From Funneliformis mosseae (Eukaryota > Glomeromycota > Glomeromycetes > Glomerales > Glomeraceae), in assembly GCA_910592005.1 (NCBI GenBank), contig CAJVPP010000343.1, positions 1 to 35,427 on the forward strand: 35,427 nucleotides of DNA, read 5' to 3'. Numbering within the stretch: position 1 is the first letter of the stretch; each line of letters starts with the position of its first letter. Shown here one piece after another: positions 11,207 to 21,425 of this stretch. Made by a program: the position numbers and the translations under genes. Below the pieces are notes generated by a model, which was given only the letters and a program-made list of their open reading frames with translations, was not told the origin of the DNA and did no database searches.

Positions 11207-11794
11207 TATGTAAATGAAGGTTAAGGAATATTAAGATGTAGATAATGGGTTAATTTAATTTATACGGCTCATTATAAATCAATATCAGTATTTTTGAATG
11301 TATAAGTTGCTTCAGTTCATTTCGTAATAACTAAATATAAATAATATAGATAGCGTATTCACCAATTAAAAATTTCTGTAAAAAAAAAGTTTTTAAAAAA
11401 TAAAATTTTACGGTTTTATTTGTCACAGTATAAAGGAGAAACACGTGGAGGGACGAAAATTATCTTTCTTAAATCCAATCATATAAGATCATGTTTACCC
11501 TTTTTAAAACCGCTATTTTATTAAATTGATTACCAATTCTTGTTAAGTATATACAAATATTATAATATTATTATTTCAAATAAAATTTATACAAACATTC
11601 AAATAAATTACAAAAATAAAGATTCAAACTGATTATATAATAAAAGGTTTTTCTTTCTCCAGCATTTTTTTTTTTTTACAAGTTTTTTCTTAAAGATGTA
11701 AATGCAATTAAACAATTTGGTTGTTTTTAGAATAAGAAAAATAAAAAAATGTGATTTGAATAATATATATTCTTGCTAAAGTAAATTCATAAGT
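11207..11794. other. Convergent 3' intergenic region
   Basis: It lies between the stop codons of the DCAF5-like gene (+) and the Msb1-like gene (-). AT-rich; presumably holds both 3' untranslated regions and polyadenylation sites. No other feature was seen. Confidence 0.5.
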
Positions 11795-14585
11795 CTATAG
11801 GTAACCATATTGAGTATTTGTTGTATAATCATCATCATTATAACCTTCTTCAGTATGTTCATTTCTTGTATCATCATCCTGTTCAAGATGTTCAATATAA
11901 TCCGTATTCTCATCATAATAAAATTCCCCCATCGAATTTCTATCAGCGGTCTGATCATTTTCATCATAATCACTTTCTTCCGCATATTCATCACTATATC
12001 TCTCACCCCCATAACCCTCAGCATAATTTTCATGATCTTCATCATATTCAGCAACAGTTTCATACTGTGTAGGCATTATATGAGATGTTTGAGTGAGTCT
12101 ATTGTTATTATTGTTCTCATTTGTATAACCCATTTCCATCATTCCTGTCTCCGAATCATACCCCTGACTTGTTAATCTTCTTGATATTTCTTCGGTGTAA
12201 TCTATGGGTATAGGAGCACTAATGTCTTTTGTAGAAATACGTTTACGTCTTGTATTATGACCTTCTACATCACTATTATCAAAAGAACCAGAAAGACGAG
12301 GCAAACTAGAAGATCTAGTAAGTTTACTATCTATTTTATCATCTCTTTTATTATTAAGATTATTCGATTTTGTTCTTACCCAAGGTAAACTAAAAGTACT
12401 AAAAGCATTAGACTTTCTTCTTAATTTACCACGTCCACCGCGAACTTTTGAATCATCCCAAATATTTAAAATTTGCTCTTTTTCTTCAATCATTATCCAT
12501 TCACATTCACGATTTATTAAATCTTGTCTTGGTTCAACGAAAACCCATTCACCCCAACGATTGGTTACTTCATCAGCAGTTGTTTCAATCCAAATATAAG
12601 GAAATAATTCATCGATTGTTTCAATCGCTAAATGCGTTGTGACTTGAAAATCTTGTGCGGCATCTATCACATACCAATCTTCCCAGTCTTCTTCATGTTC
12701 ATTGTAATCAAAATCATTATTTGAATCAAAAGATTTTTTCTTTAATGCACGTAAATTTATTCCTCTTTTTAATTTATGTTTCTTTCCATCATTACGTGTC
12801 GTTGTTGTCGTGGGCGTCATGGTAGATCCATTTTGTACAGAGTTAGGATCATTATCTCTTAATAAAGGTGATTTAACTGATGAAGCTAAGGTAAGTACAT
12901 CCGATAAATTATCTAATGAATCTCTAAACCCTTTTGTGGTAAAATCATCCCAAGCAATAGTTTTAGGTCTCATAGCATTATTGGGATCATTTCCACCCGC
13001 TTTTTCATTATCATTAACATTTTTATTTGATAGGTTTAAATTATTTTTATCATTATTCTTTTTAGGCGGTAAAGGGGGTTCTAAATAAAAACTTTTAAAA
13101 CCTTTTTTAGAGAAATCTTTCCAATTTTTTTCTATGGGAGTAATAGCCAAATCGTTATGTAAATTTTCCTTAATCATCCTTTCATCAAGCGAAAAGAATA
13201 ATTTAATATAATCATCGGATAATGAAGCTATACCGTTCCTTTGAAATTCTATCCAGATTTTTTCCGCTATATTTTGTTCTTCTAATGACATCATTGCACT
13301 TGTGCGTACTATAGTACGTCTATTTAAATTATCCAACATTTCAGGTAACAATATACTTGGACATCTCGATTTACGTCCATTATTGGTAATACTTGGTGGT
13401 ACTGTTCTCGTTACTCTTAATATACTTATTGGTCTTTCTGATGGCGCGGAAAAATGTACCAACGATTTTTTTAAAAAACATTTTCTACTTTTATTTGATT
13501 TTGTAGGGGATTCAGGAAATTCCGTTGTTTGGATAACTTCTTTTTGATGTTCATGACCTGCTTCCGAATCTTCATTATCTTCTTCTTCTTCTTCAACATT
13601 CTCATCATCATCATCATCATCATCATCACCATCATCATCTTTTTCTTCATCATTTTGTTGATTTAACTGAAAGTGATCGATATATTCTTTTCGTAATTCG
13701 ACATAATTGTCCAACAATAGAGTCAAATAAGGAGGTAACTCAAATTCAATGACCAATTCTCTCACATAAGCCAAAAATAAATGCAAACAAGCATTCGAAG
13801 ATTTAATCCATTCTCTATAAGCATCATCAAAGCTATTAAAATTCTTTTCCTTTTCGTCATCATTATAACCAATTAAACATAACGCTAAAGATTTTATAAT
13901 TTTAAGAGGATTATTATCAATATCCGAATTGGAAGGAGGAAGAACACTACTAGTTAATTGTATACAAATATCAAATAATTCTAAAACAATCTCCCTATTT
14001 AATATTGGTATAGAATTTAAAAAGTAATTAGTGAATAATCGCTTACGAACATCATAATTCATTTCTTGTTCGTATAAGTTAAAGTGTTCGTAATCATTAA
14101 ATGGAATAATTATACATTTACAATGACGTAAAGCCCATTTCATTGCTGATACTATATTATTTATATCTTGACTTTGAATTTCATCTTCAAATTCTGGTAA
14201 ATTATCATTCAATAAACAATTCAATAAATATTTTACTTCATCTCCTCCATCTCCAATACGCATTGGTTTAAATATATTAACGGTATTTAACCCTAATTAA
14301 TAATAAAAAAAAAAAAAAAAAAAAAAAATATATATATATAAAATTGTTAACTAAAAATGTATTAAACTTTAACCGTATATATATTACGGTGAACTTACCC
14401 CTCAATCGGATCTGTTCAACACATCTTTTAACAATCAAACTAGTCTCTTCTATAGTGACATTATTACCAAATCCTTTTAAATTTGTAGTTTTCTTTTGAG
14501 AAAGTTTACGAAAAGCATTGCCATTGTTATTTACAGATCTTTGTACATTTTTCTTTTTTAAAATATGTTTCGCTCCACGTAACAT
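11795..14585 (-). CDS. Msb1/Mug8-domain Rho-polarity protein
   Basis: Two exons (14585-14399 and 14292-11795) encode 894 aa. The start is ATG 14585-14583, after an A-rich leader. Residues 40-270 look like the fungal Msb1/Mug8 domain, related to RhoGAP folds: CVEQIRLRGLNTVNIFKP resembles a RhoGAP start, followed by SAMKWALRHC, the LFTNYFLNSIPILN region and SSNACLHLFLAYVREL. The intron splits the RGL segment, so a start within the second exon would lose the start of the domain. Yeast Msb1 and fission-yeast Mug8 act with Rho/Cdc42 signalling in polarised growth; membership here rests on pattern recognition only. The rest is low complexity: an acidic run of about 30 residues (278-306), several basic Ser-rich stretches, and a Tyr- and Asp-rich C-terminal 120 residues. 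A WIE(T/F) type Trp motif recurs between about 600 and 700 (WEDWYVID, YIWIETT, WGEWVFVE, CEWIMIEE), a possible internal repeat. Confidence 0.7.
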
Positions 14586-15915
14586 TGTTTCTGATCTTTT
14601 TTTTTTTTTTTGGTTTTGGTTTCGGTTTTCGGGTTTTTAATTTTTTTTTTTTTAAAAAAAAAAAATAAATGCCCAGACGAGCTTTTTATTTATGTTTCAA
14701 TGGGAAGAAGGAGAGATTATGATATGCATTGAAAAATAACAATATTATGGAAATTTTGTTTAAAACAGGTTTTTATTTCTCTATCGTCTTTTTTACTCTC
14801 TTTTTTGTTTTTGTTTGTTTACTTATACAATTAACCTTATAGCTCAATGCGCATTTTGGATAACGTTTCGTATATTTAAGTGTGTTTTTTTTTTTTTGTA
14901 CCACATTCTCGATGAAAGTCAATGAATTGTTACAGTACTTTTTGTGTCAAAAGATCCTATAGTGTATGTACATAAGAAATTATCTTCATTGTCAAAATGC
15001 CAAGCTAAAAGGAAATCTTTTTTTATTAAGTGCAGAACGTATTTTTCACTTTTTTTTTTAATTTTAAATCCGATTTTGGAATGATTTTTGAAAGATACTT
15101 CCTAAACTGCAAAGTGACATTAAACGCAAGGATGCAACATGACATAAATAAAAAATTTTATTTCCCAGGTTTATTAGATAAGCATACATTTCTTTCATGT
15201 AGTGATTGACAAGAATGTAGGTTTATTACGTCAGATTTATCGAAAATTTATAAAGCATATATACTGTATACATATTCTTAATCGGCGATGAAGACCTTTT
15301 TGCGAGAGGGTTCTTTTTTTTTTTTCAAAATCAATCAAATTAAAATATTCAGATATTCCGAAATACATTTATTTCAACGCGTTCGCGTTTTTCCTTTTAA
15401 GTACTAATTCTCACGGATATATATAGATTTTCTCTCCTTTCATACTTGATACTAATAAATATTCATTAATATTAGAGGCTCGGCAACCTTTACCTTTATT
15501 ATCACTTTATTACATTTAATTTATATTTTATTGAACATTATTTACGTTACTTTATCCTTTACATAAGTAAAATTAGCTAATCATGAACTAGTTTTAAAAC
15601 CTTTTTGAATACTTTTTAATGATGATAATGAAAAGATGAAATGGTCTATGGATCATTTTAGGTAATATTACATTGCTATAATTTTTCTCGATATTCTAAT
15701 TCATAGAGTGTATGCATACATATTGTAATCTTTGTAAAGTTATTATAATAAGGTTATATATATATAGTAAGATGATTGATAAAACTATTCAGCAGATAAT
15801 AAAAGAAACATGAATTAAATAACTTTTTTAAATAAGTTGGTCTGTTCATAAACCTTTGAATTCTTTATAATTATAATTGTTGTTTTGTTGTTGTTACCAT
15901 AAATTATTATTATTA

Positions 15916-15953
<38 letters not shown>

Positions 15954-16070
15954 TTTAGAAAAATTATATTAGGTTTAATCATTATAAACATAATGATGTT
16001 AAAAAAAATCAATTATTAAGTAGGAAAAAAAAAAAAAAATACTTCCAACGTTAACACCAACCGATATCTG
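14586..16070. promoter_or_regulatory. Long spacer upstream of the Msb1-like gene, with microsatellite
   Basis: It lies between the BRF1 stop and the Msb1-like start, both on the minus strand. It contains several T-runs, the palindrome-like AACGCGTTCGCGTTT at about 15378-15392 (an ACGCGT core of the MCB type, roughly 800 bp upstream of the Msb1-like start) and an (ATT)n microsatellite at about 15903-15953. No gene was found; open frames here translate to Ile-rich low-complexity strings and are rejected. Confidence 0.45.
15903..15953. repeat. (ATT)n microsatellite
   Basis: About 16 units of ATT/TTA with one interruption (ATCATT), downstream of the BRF1 stop. Confidence 0.9.
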
Positions 16071-18864
16071 TCAGTAAACATCTTCATTAAACTCATCATA
16101 AGGATCCCCTCCGTATTCGTATTCATTATTATCGTTTTCAACATAATCTTCACCATCTTCAGTTAACCCAGGAGTTGTTGCGGCACTATTTCCATATTGT
16201 AAATCTCTATTGTCCCTATTGTTGCTAAGCTTTAAAGTTCGACGATTCCATCCATAGTCCTCCTCTTCAGGTGATCTATTTCTTTCTGAAGTCATGCCGC
16301 GTGCAATCCCTGAACCACTTATGCTCGTAGGATCATAATCCCGCCATGATGTTGGAGAAGTAGGAATACTTTCTGTTAAATTCTCCAAAAGATTATCCAA
16401 TACCTTAAAGTTAATTTTCTTTGAGAGATTTCTCTCTTCAAAGAGTCTCCTTGCTGCTTCTGCTGGCGTGCTAGACACAGTAAGGTCGTTATTTCTGCTT
16501 TTTCTTGGTCGCTTATGCTATTTGGGGGAAAACTTATTGATTAAAAAATTATTACAAGTTCCGAATATTAAGTTGTTACTTACCCTGCGAACCCCAATCC
16601 CGTTTTGCCTGTCGATCTCTTGCTGCTTCCTTTTCTCTATTTGATACAGAATAAATTGTTATTAAACGAATAAAAAAAAAAAAAAAAGAAAGGAAGAATT
16701 TATTATATATTCACCCTCCATCTCCATCAAAAACTCCCCATTTAGCTCCATCCAGACCCGTGTTTTAAGTATGACTTCGTCCTCGGTTAAGATTGCGTTT
16801 CTTACTTCTTCGTCTTCATCAAGATCAGATCCTAACTCTTCAGTCAGTTGAGAACTATCGCCATTAGATTCATCATCTTCATCATCTGAAGTAAAGCTTT
16901 GGCGAGATCTTTCTAATCAACCCAAAAAAAAATGGATCGTTCAAAATAGTAACATTATGGTTATTTAATTAGACATAAATTTAATTCTAACCTTCCAAGT
17001 CGGTACTAACTTTCTGCAAGTACTTATCACCTAGGAAGGAGTTCACTTCATCCTCCAACGCGCGATCTGTTTCTTCCTCCAAGTCATGCATCGGCCTTTT
17101 GCCTTTATCTATACGCGCTGGAGGACCTTCTTCTTCAACGTTGGTATCTCTCTTTCTTCTTTTACCTACCGTCTCATCATTTTGTGACGTCGGAATATTT
17201 TGAGAGCTGTTCCCGTCAAGGTCGAAAATTTCCTGTAAAAATTCGGTTTGTAACTGAATTTCATCTCCATCAAAATCGGTGAGACCCCTCTTTCTTTTTG
17301 AACCGGCATCACCGCTTGATGAGCCAGCTGTCACTTCGTCATTCTCGTCCACTTCTCTTAATGTCGAATCAGCTACTTGCCGATTGTCTTTGGGTAATTT
17401 TGCCGACTTTAATGCCCGCGTAAATGAGGGAGGATCGCATTGTGGTTCGAGCCATATATTCCTGAAGTCTTGGACAGAAAGCTTACCCGTGGGGGTAACT
17501 TTGAATTCTTCTAGCCTAATAAGGATATGGAATAGCATTATGTGAATATAGATTGAATATGATGGTTAAAATTCGATACGTAAGCAACTTCTAGTATTTA
17601 CCTTCTTTTAATGGTCACATCTGCTGTCTTCACGACGGCAATGACTTCCTTGATACTTCTCTGAAAGTTATTCATCCGAGCGGAAATCAACAAACCTATA
17701 TAATATCATCAATTCACAAATGAGAAAAAAACGAACATAATGCATACATACGGGATTCACCAATAGAAACGCACCATCTCACTTTTGTCATCTGGTGAGT
17801 TTCAATTGACGAAGCCTCAATATACTGAATTCGTGCTCACATGCTCCACATATACCAGCAGGCCTTCTTCCTGTCTGCATCCAATCACGGTCCATTCGCT
17901 GCACAAGGCGCATTGCATCTGAAGCTACTTTTGGAGTTTCTTCCCCAAATTCCAGCAAGGATGCGAATCTCGAGATGTATAATGATGGATCAACCAATGG
18001 AAGAACAAGGTGAAGCGTCCTTACCAATTTCAAAAATGTAGATCCCAACGTGAAAACATTCACCTGCAAAAAAAAAAAAATTAATTCTAGTTGAAAATGT
18101 ACCACTATCAACTTTCCGGGAAGTAAATCGATTTACTTGTAAAATATCCGAGAAGTCGATCAACATATGGCTGGTCTTCTCTGTACGACATACAATGTAG
18201 AGACAAGCAGCGACGACAAGTTGGGTCTTCCGACCCTGGATGAAATTGTTGGTAATCGCAAGGTTAAAATATCTTTGCGCAGCTTCCATCAGGTGATCCG
18301 AAAGTCTCAGCGCAGTAGCCAAAGCTTGGATTTGTCGTCGTCCTTTTTTTTTTTTTTTTGAAATGAAAAATTTATTTTAGCGGACTTTGGTTAACTGGTT
18401 GTTCGTTCATATCAAATCCTGATAATCATGATATAAACGAAATTACCATTCGCAATGGTTTGTTCTCTTGAGTCCAAGCTTGAATGTCGACGATAAGGAC
18501 CAGCGGATCTAGCCCTTCCTGATATTTCAATATCAGCAAAAAATTTTACATATCTTTAGTATACAAAATCAGAAATTTTCCAAGGGAAATGGAGAGAATT
18601 TACTTTGGTCAGCTCCAACGTATGATCCTTGTAAAATTGCGGCGCCTGACGCGCTCTCTCCAAAAGTAACTTCAGATACAATCTTACTCTCCTCGACAAC
18701 CTTGAAAAATTCATATGTTTTATCAATTAAACTAATCGTTGGGACGAAAAATAATAAAAGAATTTTTCTTCAATTCTACATACAAAACCACATTTTGGAC
18801 AAAATGCATGCCCAGCAGCGGTATCATATTCGATTCTGTTCTCTCCACAGTGTGAGCAAGTCAT
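16071..18864 (-). CDS. BRF1: BRF1, TFIIIB subunit (RNA polymerase III initiation)
   Basis: Ten exons: 18864-18784, 18700-18604, 18518-18447, 18342-18137, 18063-17841, 17695-17602, 17515-16992, 16912-16715, 16636-16584, 16517-16071. They encode 664 aa (yeast 596, human 677). In family members the protein bridges TFIIIC, TBP and Pol III at tRNA and 5S genes. Visible parts: zinc ribbon C3-x2-C6...C22-x2-C25; the family block [14 protein letters not shown](I/M); the RREQT-like [12 protein letters not shown]; two TFIIB-type cyclin folds (about 84-260) with [62 protein letters not shown]...CDPPSFT; and the C-terminal TBP-binding region (KTRVWMELN, then [14 protein letters not shown] and [10 protein letters not shown]). 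The acceptor at 16637 was chosen over an AG two bases on because only it keeps frame into exon 10. Intron 3 ends in a run of A before AG. Head-to-head with HGH1. Confidence 0.97.
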
Positions 18865-19193
18865 TTTGTTACCATATACGTTGTAAGACGGTATAAATTA
18901 AAAAAAAAATTCGTTATCTTGATTGATCGATCGCCTTGGTGTAAAGGAAAAAAATTCTGACGAAAAAAAAAATTAGAAAGCAAAGTAATCGGGTTCAAAT
19001 CCTATAAGTTACAATTCATATTCGAAGATTTTGATTGAGGTATTACAAAGTTGTTTTCTCGCGGAGTGATTCATAGTGATTTCCATCTTGGGTGATGTGT
19101 AAGATCGATAATCAACTTAATTGGTTTTTATTTTTACCCTATTTTTTTTTTTTTTTTTTTGTTTTTGTCGTCAATCGACGTGATAATCGTACG
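18865..19193. promoter_or_regulatory. Bidirectional promoter, BRF1 / HGH1
   Basis: 329 bp separate the two start codons. It has a T-run of about 20 just upstream of HGH1 and A-runs on the BRF1 side. GGGTTCAAATCC at about 18988-18999 matches a Pol III B-box consensus, which is curious upstream of BRF1, but no tRNA folds around it (see rejected items). No TATA box was recognised. Confidence 0.55.
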
Positions 19194-20895
19194 ATGGAAA
19201 AAGAAACTGAATTAGTAACTTCGGTAAGAGAGTTTTCTTAGCACAAATTAAAAATATCTTTTTTTTTTGCTGAAATGGTATTGATTAATTTGATCATAAG
19301 CTATTGGACTTTTTACATGAAGATCATCCAAATGTAAGTGAGAGAATTATTAGAAATCATGCAAAAACACAATTCCAAATCATTTAATCAATCAACGTTG
19401 TAATTAGGTACGTCAAGTTGCGCTTGAAAATTTATTGAGGTATACAGATAGTACCTCCAAGCTTCAACACTTATTCAAACGTGAAAATATGAAACCAATA
19501 AGAGATTTAATAACTCTTTGTAATGATGAAACAGTAAGAAACTATTTTCGATTGAAAAATCAAATCAATAATTAATTGATCTTGAAATTAGATCATTTCA
19601 ATATTTAAAATTTTAGGTCACCGCTCATAATGCTTATAAAGCTCTCGTTAACCTTACCGCCGACGAAGAGATTCGTAGGATTTTCAATAATGAGAACTTT
19701 TTAAAATATTTAACAAGGACGATAACGGTATTGATAAAAAAAAGTTTTTTTTTTTTTTGTTTGCGCCCGTCAAATTTTGATAATTTTCGGTGACAAGTAA
19801 GAAAAATCTACGAAAATTATAGAATCGAGATTCAGTCCTCGCCGACATGGCATGTATGCTTCTATCAAATATTACAAAGGATGAAACCGTTGCTGCAAAA
19901 CTTTTGTCTTTAAAGGTTCGACCGATAAAAGATTTGTCCAACTCATCACAAACGATTGGCCAATTGACTGATGTTTTTGTCCGAGGTTTCGAAAAGAAAT
20001 ATAACAAGGAAGCAGAATTTCATTTTTTGGCTAGCGTATTCGCGAATGTGACGATGGTATGACAAATTTGTTTGACTTTTTTCTTTTTTTGTATTTCATT
20101 TCATCTCATCATTTTTCTATGATAAATAGTTACCTCAAGGTCGGGACTTTTTTTTGAGCAATGCATCATCATCCGAAAATGTAACGCCATTATCAAAGCT
20201 GATAGTTTTCACTGAACATCCAAACATAATTCGAAGAGGTGGCGTCGTGTCTTGTATAAAGTAATACGAGTTTCGTTAAACAATGAATTATGGCATCTCG
20301 CGTTCATTCATGTTTAACTAACTCCTTTTTGTTATGGGCAGAAATTGTTGTTTTGCAACGGAACGTCACCTTGATATGTTGTCAGAGGATAAGATAAATG
20401 TGCTGCCATATATCCTTTTGCCTTTATGCGGACCCGAAGAATTCGATACGGATGTGAGTTCGAAAAAAAAACTGAAATTATCATAAATCAACTTATTATT
20501 AAAATTTACATTTAATGATGTATTAGGATATGGAAGGAATGCCTGATGATATTCAACTCTTGTCTTCTGATAAGGTAATTTATAAATTTCTTTTTTTAAA
20601 AAAAAAAAAAAGGAAATTCAATTCATTCATACGATCCTTACATTATTAGAAACGCGAACTTGATTCGTATCTTAAACGAACTTTGTTAGAATCCCTCCTA
20701 CTCTTAACAACAACTAGGCAAGGACGTGATATACTTCGACAGAAAAAAGTGTATCCAGTAATTCGACAAATGCATCTTGTAGAAAAAGATGAAAAAGTTG
20801 GAGATGTTATACTACAGATTGTTAATATGTTAATGAGAGACGAGGAACCTGACGATGAAGATGACGATGATTATAAAATTGTAGAAATTCAATAA
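19194..20895 (+). CDS. HGH1: HGH1 homolog, chaperone cofactor for eEF2 folding
   Basis: Nine exons: 19194-19223, 19301-19333, 19408-19533, 19617-19727, 19823-20056, 20130-20260, 20342-20453, 20527-20574, 20650-20895. They encode 356 aa, the size normal for the family. HGH1 (FAM203) is an ARM-repeat protein that works with the TRiC chaperonin in folding of translation factor eEF2. Family hallmarks seen are LLDFLHEDHPNVRQVALENLL at the N-terminus, AHNAYKALVNLTADEEI, DMACMLLSNITKDE, FLASVFANVTMLPQGRDFFL, RRGGVVSCIKNCCFATERH, ILLPLCGPEEFDTDDMEGMP and the C-terminal TLLESLLLLTTTRQGRDILR and VYPVIRQMHLVEKDEKV. The protein ends in an acidic patch (DDEDDDDY). The first two coding exons are only 30 and 33 nt. 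Spliced phases all agree. Confidence 0.94.
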
Positions 20896-21425
20896 TTGAA
20901 ATAGATAATCTTTCTTATCAATTGAGATGGGTCAAAATAAAAATTAAGTTATTGGTTATTATTATACCTTTTAAATGTTACAGACAATATTTTTCTCGAG
21001 TGTTTAATTTGTGAAACCTAATGAGACCAACGCCCTAGGTAGACTTCTCAGGTTGAGGTGCACAATAAAATCATAAAGGCGTTCTTTGAGTTGTGTCTCA
21101 TCAGGGGTTGAGATATCATAAGTACGTCCTTGTTTCTTGAATCATATTAAATACAATTGAAAAAAATAATATAAATAATAGATAATGGTTTAATTCGCAG
21201 GAAGCAATTATCAAGTTCTTGTTTTTTTTTGTAAAAAAAAAAAGAAACTATAGCAATAAGTTATCCAAAATTTTATTTAATTATAATTGAATTTGAATTT
21301 TTTTTAAGCGAGAAAAAAAAACGTTAAAAATGATCATAAAAGATAATATAATATTATAATGAATATATTTTCAAAATTATTTAATATTTGAATCCTTTCG
21401 TACAACATTATTATTTCTGTAATTG
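20896..21425. other. Convergent 3' region with an inverted repeat
   Basis: It lies between the stops of HGH1 (+) and the CABLES-like gene (-). It carries an inverted repeat: CCTAATGAGAC (21017-21027) faces GTCTCATCAGG (21095-21105), with inner GCC/GGC pairing (21032-21034 and 21078-21080). The region inside has more G and C than its surroundings. It could be a transcript-end structure, a small RNA or a short mobile element; nothing decides between these. Confidence 0.5.

Noticed and set aside
11776..12175. Several overlapping frames on both strands opposite the end of the Msb1-like gene
   Set aside because: They are shadows of the acidic, low-complexity coding sequence; composition is Met/Ile- or His-rich with no plausible start context.
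15815..16012. 65-residue Ile-rich minus-strand frame
   Set aside because: It is a translation of the ATT microsatellite and AT-rich flanks, with no splice partners.
16584..16636. Alternative reading of BRF1 exon 9 as [14 protein letters not shown] using the second AG
   Set aside because: It looks plausible as protein but leaves exon 10 out of frame; the first AG gives [12 protein letters not shown] and continues correctly into [10 protein letters not shown].
18920..19010. Possible tRNA or tRNA-derived SINE, from the B-box-like GGGTTCAAATCC and an upstream GCCTTGGTGTAAAGG
   Set aside because: The T-stem pairs at only two or three of five positions, no acceptor stem can be drawn and there is no anticodon arm. 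It is a chance consensus match or an old relic.
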